Positions 1-6,278 of a DNA stretch of 36,563 nucleotides are shown here, one piece after another. The notes under the pieces are model-generated. The model was not told where the DNA came from. It did no database searches and saw only the letters and a list, made by a program, of their open reading frames with translations. A program made the translations under genes and the position numbers. The first letter of the stretch is position 1. Every line of letters starts with the position of its first letter. Source of the DNA: Methanobrevibacter sp. (GTDB lineage Archaea; Methanobacteriota; Methanobacteria; Methanobacteriales; Methanobacteriaceae). The stretch lies in NCBI RefSeq assembly GCF_015062935.1, contig NZ_SUTM01000024.1, forward strand, positions 1 to 36,563, written 5' to 3'.

Positions 1-104
1 GGTTGGGTTCAGCTATTCAAAACTCCTTTTCTGAAACCCTTTCATATATATCGCAGTTGGAAATCTAAATTCAAATCCGAAAACCCTGCCGTTAATGTTA
101 ATGT
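1..104 (+). repeat. 110-bp dispersed element, copy A (left edge cut by window)
   Basis: First of seven copies of a roughly 110-bp element. The core CATATATATC is at 43-52 and the right end CCGTTAATGTTAATGT at 89-104. The left end ACATTAACG, seen in other copies, would lie just outside the window. Copies at 31436 and 36293 share the 20 bases from GGGTTCAGC to CAAAACT. The core-to-right-end distance (61 bp) matches the other copies. No gene is seen in 1-297. Confidence 0.8.
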
Positions 105-297
105 GCAGCTGTTAAAGTGAAAGTCAAAAATAGGTATTGTTTATTTTAACAATAACATTGCAGATTATGAAAGTTACTCCAGCTATTGAAAATCAGTTTT
201 TATTACGAGATTGTTTATATTTAGTTTATTTATTGTTGTCATTTATTAACAATTTTTAAAATGAGGTATAGCGCTAGCTATCGAAAAAAAATTTTTG

Positions 298-579
298 CTA
301 TTTATATTGAAGTTCATAATATATTAGCAATCCAAGACGAGTTAGTTTATATAGCTTGCCGGTCTTTTCATTTTCATTAAGGCACACAACAATATCTTTG
401 TCTTTTAATTCTCGTAGCACTCTTGATACAAGAGAGAATCTTACGTTCATTGTTTCTGTAATTTCCGATGGAGTCATTCTTGATTTTTCGATTATTTTGA
501 TAACCTTCTGACGGTTCTTGCTACGTTTGACATAGGCGAATGCGTCAATGTATGTCGGGCTATTAGTATCGGGTAACAT
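298..579 (-). CDS. Winged helix-turn-helix transcriptional regulator
   Basis: A 93-residue protein of the archaeal MarR/ArsR-like winged-helix type, probably a DNA-binding repressor. Residues about 20-60 give the helix-turn-helix (MTPSEITETMNV followed by SRVLRELKDKDIV), and the wing follows with K-x-GKLYKLT. It is clearly paralogous to the protein at 18310-18576: both have a YVK-x-S-x2-R start, a PSEI turn, a recognition helix ending VL-x-ELK, and a GxLY-x-xT wing. It is transcribed away from the structural genes, as a provirus repressor often is. The start codon has no clear ribosome binding site, and an AT-rich TATA-like stretch lies about 20-35 bases upstream, so a leaderless message is likely. 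The regulatory target is unknown. Confidence 0.75.
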   Translation of the reverse strand: MLPDTNSPTYIDAFAYVKRSKNRQKVIKIIEKSRMTPSEITETMNVRFSLVSRVLRELKDKDIVVCLNENEKTGKLYKLTRLGLLIYYELQYK

Positions 580-896
580 GCTATTCTATATCAATTACGA
601 ATTAAATATTATGCTATTTTTATTCTATTGTTATTCTATTAACATCGAACAATCTTTTATTAGATTTATGCATTATGTTAAAAAATTTTTATTATATCTT
701 AAATACGAAAAATATCCATAATTGATTAGTTATAATGTTAAATTGACTTTTATATTAATTTAAATTTTATTCGGATAAGTTATTGATATGTTGTGGTTAA
801 ATAAAGGAAAAATAAAAATCAAATCCTATACCTTTTTATATAAAAAAAATAATATATTATTATATATATTACATTATATGTAGTAGGTGTAAAATT
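580..896. promoter_or_regulatory. Divergent intergenic region with promoters for the flanking genes
   Basis: About 317 bp without a gene, very AT-rich. At 835 begins TTTATATAA, with TAATA exactly 15 bp after the first T, which matches the 33-bp promoter element seen elsewhere in this window (weaker copy). The predicted transcript start near 865 would give the 897 gene a leader of about 30 bases with AGGTG as ribosome binding site. The minus-strand regulator gene would be driven from around 596-615. Confidence 0.5.
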
Positions 897-1088
897 ATGG
901 CGAATGTAAACAACACATCTTCATACATGGATGAGGATAAGAAAAAAATAATCAAAGAGTCAAATTATACATACAGAGATGCACTTGAAGTTGGAGCATA
1001 TCTTATTGAAACAGGTAAATTTGAAAGAGTTTATAAAGAAATGCAAATTTACGATTTACAAAAAGAATTAGAACAATTAGACGATTAA
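897..1088 (+). CDS. Small ribbon-helix-helix-like protein (RDAxExGA family)
   Basis: A 63-residue helical protein. Residues about 22-42 read SNYTYRDALEVGAYLIETG, which aligns with SDYSHRDAYELGAKIIASG in the 1321-1569 product and SGLTNREIFELGCKAAIEQ in the 5230-5697 product. These three proteins form a paralogous set with the look of the second and third elements of a ribbon-helix-helix fold, followed by a short charged helix. The AGGTG at about 884-888 fits a ribosome binding site for the ATG. I infer DNA binding from the fold pattern only; the first strand of a canonical ribbon-helix-helix is not convincing here. Confidence 0.6.
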   Translation: MANVNNTSSYMDEDKKKIIKESNYTYRDALEVGAYLIETGKFERVYKEMQIYDLQKELEQLDD

Positions 1089-1090
1089 CC

Positions 1091-1226
1091 ATCTTAAATT
1101 GTTTAATATACTGAAAATAGAACGTGCACATCTTAAAATAGTATAATATCGAAATAAGACCTGACTAGTTTAACACTATTTCTAGCGTATGCACTCTTAA
1201 AAATTTAAATTGAATACGAAAAAAGT
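1091..1226 (+). promoter_or_regulatory. Imperfect direct repeats upstream of the RHH-like gene
   Basis: ATCTTAAATTGTTTAATAT at 1091 and ATCTTAAAATAGTATAATAT at 1130 are imperfect direct repeats 39 bp apart. Each is followed by a GAAAATAGAAC/GAAATAAGAC-like stretch. A weaker third copy (CTCTTAAAAATTTAAAT) starts at 1194. They precede a TATA-like TTTTATATAC near 1269 and the ATG at 1321, so they could be operators for one of the neighbouring small DNA-binding proteins. Confidence 0.45.
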
Positions 1227-1320
1227 AATAATATTTTATTATTACTTAACTATTTTTTACCTAATAAAATTTTATATACATACCGTAATAGTAATAAATA
1301 TAAAGAATATACATTATATT

Positions 1321-1569
1321 ATGAAAATCAGAAAAGAAAATATCAGTGCAAGAGTACAATCTGCACTAAAAAAAATTGTTATCGATTCTGATTATTCTCA
1401 TAGGGATGCATACGAACTTGGTGCGAAAATAATTGCTTCAGGTGATGCTCCAAAAGCATTTAGTCAGGTCGAATCAAACGCAACTTCTAAAAAAACAATT
1501 AAAGAAGCTGAATGTAAAATAGTTGAAGAAAGAAAACAAAAACTTGAAGAAGAATTGAGAAACTTATAG
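1321..1569 (+). CDS. Small ribbon-helix-helix-like protein (RDAxExGA family)
   Basis: An 82-residue protein starting at ATG 1321. A longer reading from TTG 1210 would add a hydrophobic AT-derived stretch across the promoter, so I reject it. ISARVQSALKKI looks like a ribbon-helix-helix strand and first helix, then the shared SDYSHRDAYELGAKIIASG motif. The C-terminal half is a charged helix rich in K and E, likely coiled coil. The TATA-like sequence about 50 bases before the ATG implies a short leader. The gene ends 13 bp before the small terminase gene, so they are probably co-transcribed. It could be an autoregulator or a packaging accessory protein; the sequence does not decide. Confidence 0.6.
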   Translation: MKIRKENISARVQSALKKIVIDSDYSHRDAYELGAKIIASGDAPKAFSQVESNATSKKTIKEAECKIVEERKQKLEEELRNL

Positions 1570-1582
1570 GGGGCCTGCTCCT

Positions 1583-2389
1583 ATGGGTCAGAAAAATTCA
1601 GACGTTAAATACTTTTTAGAGCAACATGAACAAGAAATAATAAACTGTTGCAAGAAAGGAATGAGTAACAATGAAGTCCGTAAACTACTAAAAACAAAAT
1701 ATGGAAGAGATGTCGCAGATAACACCTACAGAAAATTCAAAGCAAAACTGAAAATTAAAAAAACTGATTTCCTGGAAACATTACTGGATGAGATAACAGT
1801 AATGAAAGAATCCGGTGCAACTGATGCTAACATTAGAAGATGGTTAGCAGAAGATCATGATGTTGAAATAAGCCGATCAACTTTCTCCAGATTCAAGAAA
1901 AAATATAACATAACAGATCAAGAAAAAACTCCTCACGATAAAAAAGCATTGACAAACAGAGCTATCAGCCAAAAACAAATACTAGACAATAACGTTCATC
2001 AAGATAATATTGACATAGCTATTGACACCATATTGCAGCAACAGGTCACTGACATCCAAACAGGACTGGACAATCTCGACAGGATAACCCGAAACGCTAT
2101 AAGCATTGAAATTGATTTTGAAAAACTTGAAAGAGAAATAAGACTCAATGCTAGCGAAAAAAATATTGGAAGATATTTGCTTGATTTTACTGAATTAAAA
2201 ATACGTTACTTGGAATTATCTGTTAGAACATTTGAAGCTAAAAACAAATTATTCAAAGATGAAATGGACAGACTATTTAAAAACAGAGTCCTTGAACTAG
2301 AAGATAAAAAAATTGAAATATCTCAAAAAGACATTATGGATGAAATAGAAGTTCTTGCAAAACAAATAGATGATAATAATGTACAATAA
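1583..2389 (+). CDS. terS: Terminase small subunit (probable)
   Basis: A 268-residue protein directly before, and overlapping, the large terminase gene. Two successive helix-turn-helix-like units occupy residues about 10-55 and 62-110: the first ends TYRKFKAKLKI and the second STFSRFKKKYNI, so they look like an internal duplication. The rest is long helices rich in K, E and D, suited to the oligomerisation part of a small terminase. Small terminase subunits recognise the viral pac or cos DNA and present it to the motor subunit. A G-run (about 1569-1573) gives a ribosome binding site. The assignment rests on position and architecture; no sequence motif is specific for this family. Confidence 0.7.
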   Translation: MGQKNSDVKYFLEQHEQEIINCCKKGMSNNEVRKLLKTKYGRDVADNTYRKFKAKLKIKKTDFLETLLDEITVMKESGATDANIRRWLAEDHDVEISRSTFSRFKKKYNITDQEKTPHDKKALTNRAISQKQILDNNVHQDNIDIAIDTILQQQVTDIQTGLDNLDRITRNAISIEIDFEKLEREIRLNASEKNIGRYLLDFTELKIRYLELSVRTFEAKNKLFKDEMDRLFKNRVLELEDKKIEISQKDIMDEIEVLAKQIDDNNVQ

Positions 2390-3788
2390 AGATGGCCAAT
2401 TCTATTTAGGTGCAAGAGACAAAGCTATTCTTCAAAAATGTGTATATGAAAATCCATACATACCATTTAAACCATTTGTCAAACAAGCTGAGATGATTCT
2501 AGCAACAGAAAAGGAAGTTCTAATTGGTGGTGCCGCTGGAGGTAGTAAATCAACCAGCCTGTTAATGAGAGCCTTATTTTATGTTCAGGACGATGTTAAT
2601 GAATACCATGCATTAATATTGCGTAGAACATTATCTGATTTGAAAAGGAAAGGTGCTTTAATTCATAAAGCCAGCCAATGGCTTAACCGTAAAGAGATTC
2701 AAAGAGACCCAGCTATTCGGCCGAAGTGGGATGGTACTGAACATTCATGGACATTTCCAAACGGCAATAGTTTAACCTTCGGATATTTACGTAACATTAA
2801 CGACCTCGATACTTATCAGGGTTCTGAATACCAGTTCATTGGCATTGATGAGTTAACGCAACTGGAACGCTTTAAATATATTTATATGCGTTCACGTGTC
2901 CGAAAAACTAAAGACAATAAACTTCCAACACAGTTAATGTGCTCAAGTAATCCTGGTAAGCGTGGTAATAAATGGGTCAGGGAAAGATTCATCGAAAAGA
3001 TAGATGCAGACATTCAGGACAAAGACCAGATAAGATTTATCAGCTCCAGTTATGTCGATAATGTTTATCTGGACAGACAGGACTATGAAGAATATCTTAT
3101 GGGCTTGGATAGAGTTACACGTGAGCAGTTAATGAACGGTAACTGGTATGCTTCAGTTAAAGGTGAGCTATTTGATGAATCAGATTTCCACTTGATCTCT
3201 CATGACGAATTTTTGAAAATACCTATCATCCGGATCATCAGGTATTGGGATCTTGCTGCAACTGAAGTTCTCAACGATGACAAATTGAAAGGTAATGATC
3301 CAGATTATACCGCAGGAGTGTTACTGGCCAAAGATTTAAACGGCAATATCTACATCCTTGATTCTTATGAGTTTCAATTGGAGTCACGGAATCTTATTAA
3401 TGAAATCATTAACACTGCAGCGCGTGATAAAGCGGATGTGCAGTATATAGAACTTGACGGTTCCACTGGTAAGAACTTTGGCCTGTTAATTATTGATGAA
3501 TTAAACCGAAGAGGATTTACTACAGGCACTGGAAATTCACGTGAGAATAAAGTTGACCGTGCCAGAAGAGTTTCAGCTGACATCCAACTTAACGGAATTT
3601 TCCTGGTTGGGAAGGATAGAACAGGGTTTACTAAAAAATGGGCCATGGAATTTCTTGAAAAAATTACAGCCTACCCTAACGAATCCATTCACGATGACTG
3701 TGTTGTTGCATTCACCGGTGCATATGAGAAACTGGCTAGTGAAAAGCAACCTCAAAGAGTTGATGTTGATAAATGGTATTCTACATAA
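2379..3788 (+). CDS. terL: Terminase large subunit (packaging ATPase-nuclease)
   Basis: A 469-residue DNA-packaging motor. From the ATG at 2379 the ATPase domain shows a Walker A GGAAGGSKST (50-59), Walker B FIGIDE (153-158) and the coupling motif CSSNPG (188-193). The C-terminal RNase H-like nuclease has the acidic residues expected: YWD (D291), IELDG (E358, D360) and HDD (438-440). All motifs are present, so the enzyme is likely intact. An upstream in-frame ATG at 2370 is possible; I prefer 2379 because TGATAATAATG repeats the context of other starts here. The gene overlaps the small subunit by about 11 bp, which suggests translational coupling. The TGGAC array begins 17 bp after the stop codon. 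Confidence 0.95.
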   Translation: MYNKDGQFYLGARDKAILQKCVYENPYIPFKPFVKQAEMILATEKEVLIGGAAGGSKSTSLLMRALFYVQDDVNEYHALILRRTLSDLKRKGALIHKASQWLNRKEIQRDPAIRPKWDGTEHSWTFPNGNSLTFGYLRNINDLDTYQGSEYQFIGIDELTQLERFKYIYMRSRVRKTKDNKLPTQLMCSSNPGKRGNKWVRERFIEKIDADIQDKDQIRFISSSYVDNVYLDRQDYEEYLMGLDRVTREQLMNGNWYASVKGELFDESDFHLISHDEFLKIPIIRIIRYWDLAATEVLNDDKLKGNDPDYTAGVLLAKDLNGNIYILDSYEFQLESRNLINEIINTAARDKADVQYIELDGSTGKNFGLLIIDELNRRGFTTGTGNSRENKVDRARRVSADIQLNGIFLVGKDRTGFTKKWAMEFLEKITAYPNESIHDDCVVAFTGAYEKLASEKQPQRVDVDKWYST

Positions 3789-3805
3789 TAATAGCTATTT
3801 TGCTA

Positions 3806-4327
3806 TGGACATATTGATGGACATACTATGGACTATACTGTGGACTTTATGGACTGTCTTATGGACATACTATGGACTGCATCGTGGACTGTTTGTGGAC
3901 TTGAAGTGGGACACCATGGACACCCAATGGGATTATCATATGGGTTATCTGAGGGACTGATTATGGACAAGGTAATGGATATATCGTGGACTATGTTATG
4001 GACTAACTATGGACTATACTATGGACTGGTTATGGACTACTTGATGGACATACTATGGACTATGTTATGGACTGTTTATGGACTAACTAATGGATAAAGT
4101 GTGGACTATATCGTGGACTGTTTGTGGACTAAGTTGTGGATGGACTGGATGATGGACTGTTTGTGGACTGATGGATGTATGGATGGACTAATGGACATAC
4201 ACGAATCAGGTATACCCCCCATGTATCAGAAATCTAAGGTCGATATGAACTTCTTTTTGTAGGGTGTCCATAACTATGGACTGATTATGGACTATACTAT
4301 GGACTGTTTATGGACTGGAGTATGGAC
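3806..4327 (+). repeat. TGGAC array with 11/12-bp period (blocks 1 and 2)
   Basis: About 33 exact TGGAC words on the plus strand, most preceded by TA or G and followed by T. Block 1 runs 3806-4196 and block 2 runs 4277-4327. Measured starts include 3987, 3999, 4010, 4022, 4033, 4044, 4056, 4068, 4079, then 4102, 4114, 4125; block 2 is 4277, 4288, 4300, 4311, 4323. Spacing is 11 or 12 bp, often alternating. Degenerate copies (TGGAT at 3976, 4091 and 4137; GGGAC at 3952) stay in phase. Between the blocks is about 75 bp of unrelated sequence with one inverted GTCCA. The period is not a multiple of three, so this is DNA-level repetition and not a protein repeat. Confidence 0.95.
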
Positions 4328-4429
4328 TGATTTTTCATAAAATTGTTGTCTGCGAACCTAGTCGGGCCGACATAACATTGTTATCTTTCCAAAATCAACG
4401 CAATTTTCAGGGGGTACACATTTTTTGGG

Positions 4430-4491
4430 GCAGTCCACGTGGATGGATGTATGGACTACAGTCCACGTTATGGACTTCCGCGTGGACTGTT
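4430..4491. repeat. TGGAC block 3 with inverted copies and hairpin
   Basis: The last block mixes orientations: GTCCA at about 4433 and 4461, TGGAC at 4452, 4471 and 4483. CAGTCCACG and CGTGGACTG form a 9-bp inverted repeat around a 13-base loop (about 4459-4489). It is separated from block 2 by about 100 bp that holds no gene. The rest of the gap to 4730 is AT-rich with AAAAT repeats around 4620-4645 and a TATA-like stretch near 4672-4682. Confidence 0.75.
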
Positions 4492-4729
4492 TACAATGCA
4501 ACAATTCACATCGACCTCCATAAAAAAATCCCGCGAAAAAATCGATACAATAATTTTTCAATTAAAATTCAAATAAAATTATTTTAAAAAAATAATTAAT
4601 AATAATAAATATAGGAAATAAAAAAATAAAATAAAATAAAATATTATTAAATTTAAAGATATTTTACAATTTATTTATATAGTAGTTTATCTAAATATAA
4701 ATTTAACTTAATGGAGTGAGTGATAAATC

Positions 4730-4906
4730 ATGGCGATTCAGGAACCCACTAAGCAGAAATCATTTAAAATTTCAGAAGATTTAGCTATTGAATTTGAAAT
4801 TCAAGCTAAGAGAAGTAGGACAAAAGAAGTTGACCTGATTACAAGGTATATTCAAGAAGGTTTAGAAAGAGATCAGAATGAAGATAAACAATCAACATTG
4901 GATTAA
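4730..4906 (+). CDS. Ribbon-helix-helix (CopG/Arc-type) DNA-binding protein
   Basis: A 58-residue protein with a recognisable ribbon-helix-helix: the strand SFKIS (residues 11-15), helix EDLAIEFEIQAKRS, then the second helix KEVDLITRYIQEGLER. Such proteins dimerise and insert a two-stranded sheet into the major groove, often at tandem short repeats, as plasmid ParR or omega-type proteins and transcription repressors do. GGAGTG about 15 bases before the ATG is the ribosome binding site. It is the first gene after the TGGAC array, which makes it a candidate for the protein that binds the array (inference). A 12-bp inverted repeat follows about 40 bp after the stop codon. Confidence 0.8.
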   Translation: MAIQEPTKQKSFKISEDLAIEFEIQAKRSRTKEVDLITRYIQEGLERDQNEDKQSTLD

Positions 4907-4947
4907 AATTATATTGAAAATGTGTTAAAAAATAGCGATAGAAAGAA

Positions 4948-4977
4948 ATTATGAAATGATTGCCGTCATTTCATAAT
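4948..4977. terminator. Perfect 12-bp inverted repeat
   Basis: ATTATGAAATGA and TCATTTCATAAT flank the loop TTGCCG. It lies just after the RHH gene at 4730-4906 and before the promoter of the next genes. It could be a terminator or an operator; no T-run follows directly. Confidence 0.55.
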
Positions 4978-4979
4978 CC

Positions 4980-5029
4980 ATAAGTTTAAACTTATAATTA
5001 TTTATAGAGATGGTTATATATAAACTTAT
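4980..5029 (+). promoter_or_regulatory. Palindromic operator and TATA box
   Basis: ATAAGTTTAAACTTAT (4980-4995) is a perfect 16-bp palindrome. Its half-site AAACTTAT recurs at 5022-5029, overlapping the TATA-like TTATATATAAAC (about 5014-5025). This arrangement fits repression of the downstream genes by a dimeric DNA-binding protein. Confidence 0.5.
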
Positions 5030-5116
5030 TTATGGATTTGTATATACAAAAGTGTATTACAAAAAAAATTATTTTTTGCACATTTCCAATTCAATATGAA
5101 TACGGAAGTGTTAAGT

Positions 5117-5230
5117 ATGGAAAGTATTAATGAAGAATCTTCCATGAGATTTAGGGAAGATAAAGATATATTATTTGTATTAGCAAATGCTAGGAATGTT
5201 TTAAAGGCTTTTTATGGGAGGATGTTATAA
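5117..5230 (+). CDS. Hypothetical 37-residue protein
   Basis: A short ORF whose TAA overlaps the ATG of the next gene (TAATG at 5228-5232), the arrangement of translationally coupled genes. The peptide has a charged start (SSMRFREDKDI) and a helical second half (LFVLANARNVLKAFYGRML). I do not recognise it. The ribosome binding site is weak. The tight overlap is the main reason to consider it translated; it may serve only to couple translation of the 5230 gene. The GGGAGG inside its 3' end is the ribosome binding site of that gene. Confidence 0.4.
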   Translation: MESINEESSMRFREDKDILFVLANARNVLKAFYGRML

Positions 5231-5697
5231 TGGCTGAAAAGATTGATTTCCATATTAAAGCCGACAAGTCAAAGACTGTTAAAGCTAGAGAATTATCTGG
5301 TTTAACTAACAGGGAAATTTTTGAGTTAGGTTGTAAGGCTGCAATCGAACAGCATCAAAATGTTTTAGATACTGAAATTTTAGAACTTAATGAAGCAATG
5401 GATAAGGTTAATGAATTAACAGCATCAGTCAGATCCAGATTAAGAGATATGGAAGTTCCAACAAAACCTAGTGATGATTCTGATTCTGACAGTGAAGATA
5501 TGATAAGAAATCACATACCACTTGAACTATTCAAGGAAATGGTATTGTATTATATGGATACTTTTGGCATAACTGATATTCAGGAACTCAGCAGCAAAAA
5601 CAAAGAAGTCTTCAGATTCTTTTTAATTAACCTGGCATATCACGATATGAATATGGATGATGTAAATAAGTTATATGAAGATATGAATTCAGAATAA
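5230..5697 (+). CDS. RHH-like DNA-binding protein with coiled coil
   Basis: A 155-residue protein. Residues about 1-45 resemble a ribbon-helix-helix: KIDFHIKAD strand, KSKTVKAREL helix, then TNREIFELGCKAAIEQ, the motif shared with the small proteins at 897 and 1321. Residues 48-78 form a helix suited to coiled coil. An acidic linker (DDSDSDSED, about residues 82-90) leads to a C-terminal helical domain. GGGAGG at about 5217-5222 is a good ribosome binding site. It is the largest member of the paralogous set and probably binds DNA as an oligomer; whether it regulates, partitions or packages DNA is open. Confidence 0.6.
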   Translation: MAEKIDFHIKADKSKTVKARELSGLTNREIFELGCKAAIEQHQNVLDTEILELNEAMDKVNELTASVRSRLRDMEVPTKPSDDSDSDSEDMIRNHIPLELFKEMVLYYMDTFGITDIQELSSKNKEVFRFFLINLAYHDMNMDDVNKLYEDMNSE

Positions 5698-5801
5698 CTT
5701 TATTTATATTATTTACTTTTTTTATTTTACTTATTTTTTTAATAGCAATTCTTTTAATCTTTAGTTATTGATTTTAGTAGTGTTATTGATATTCTTTTTT
5801 T

Positions 5802-5835
5802 GGAATTGCAATTTTTGCAACAGGAATTGCAACTC
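5802..5835. repeat. Small TTGCAA cluster
   Basis: Three TTGCAA words (in ATTGCAATT, TTTGCAAC and ATTGCAAC) within about 30 bp, in the 273-bp gap 5698-5970. The same words make up the large cluster at 29556-30255, including the shared context GGAATTGCAAC. Confidence 0.7.
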
Positions 5836-5862
5836 TCATTTCACCTTAAATTTATTACTTAT

Positions 5863-5895
5863 TTTATATAAATAATATAATAAAGTATATAATAG
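5863..5895 (+). promoter_or_regulatory. 33-bp promoter element, copy 1
   Basis: TTTATATAA at positions 1-9, TAATAAA at 16-22 and TAATAG at 28-33 of the element, as in the copies at 7588, 12208 and 23962. The predicted transcript start near 5893 leaves a leader of about 75 bases before the ATG at 5971, longer than at the other copies. Confidence 0.65.
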
Positions 5896-5970
5896 AGGTA
5901 TATTTCAACTGAAAATATCCTTACTGGAAATATTTATTTTTCTAAGAAAAAACTCCTTAGGTGATTGTTA

Positions 5971-6111
5971 ATGTATGAAATGATAGGCATACTTGTCGGA
6001 TTGGTTTTAATTAATGCAATAGTTAGTTTGTTAATGATTGACCTATTATACAGGTGTTATTGCTTAATTAAAAAAGATGAATACGATATAAGAGAAGTAT
6101 TTGAAAGGTGA
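5971..6111 (+). CDS. Small single-pass membrane protein
   Basis: A 46-residue ORF. Residues about 4-30 are one hydrophobic segment (IGILVGLVLINAIVSLLMI), followed by YRCYCLIKK and a charged tail. AGGTGAT about 10 bases upstream is a standard ribosome binding site for this sequence. It lies directly downstream of a copy of the conserved promoter element and 2 bp before the next small gene. I do not recognise a family. Possible roles include a membrane-bound accessory of entry or lysis; none is shown by the sequence. Confidence 0.5.
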   Translation: MYEMIGILVGLVLINAIVSLLMIDLLYRCYCLIKKDEYDIREVFER

Positions 6112-6113
6112 TA

Positions 6114-6278
6114 ATGATGAGAAGAATAATTATTGAACTGGACTATGAAGGACACGATTCTGATTTAAGCGCATGCCACGAACTTGAAAACCTTCTGGAC
6201 CTTACTGATTTTAAACTCAGAAGATTCAACAGTGTCGATACTGAAAACTTATTCACAGTAACAATTGGAAATGGATAA
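6114..6278 (+). CDS. Hypothetical 54-residue protein
   Basis: A short ORF with two adjacent ATGs (6114, 6117) and the ribosome binding site AAGGTGAT ending at about 6112. The product begins MRRIIIELDYEGHD and ends NLFTVTIGNG, with predicted strands at both ends and a helix in the middle, so a small compact alpha-beta fold is plausible. It overlaps the start of the portal gene by 8 bp, which suggests coupling with it. No family recognised. Confidence 0.5.
   Translation: MMRRIIIELDYEGHDSDLSACHELENLLDLTDFKLRRFNSVDTENLFTVTIGNG

Noticed and set aside
1210-1320. N-terminal extension of the 1321 gene from TTG 1210
   Set aside because: It would run through the promoter region, and the added residues are a hydrophobic product of AT-rich DNA.
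3541-4097. Open reading frames over the TGGAC array (Met-Asp, Trp-Thr and Tyr-Gly-Leu rich)
   Set aside because: They result from reading the TGGAC word in different frames. The 11/12-bp spacing shifts the frame constantly, no ribosome binding site is present, and the first overlaps the terminase gene.
3806-4491. CRISPR array
   Set aside because: The repeat is only 5-7 bp with 6-7 bp between copies; there are no 24-40 bp repeats, no unique spacers and no cas genes.
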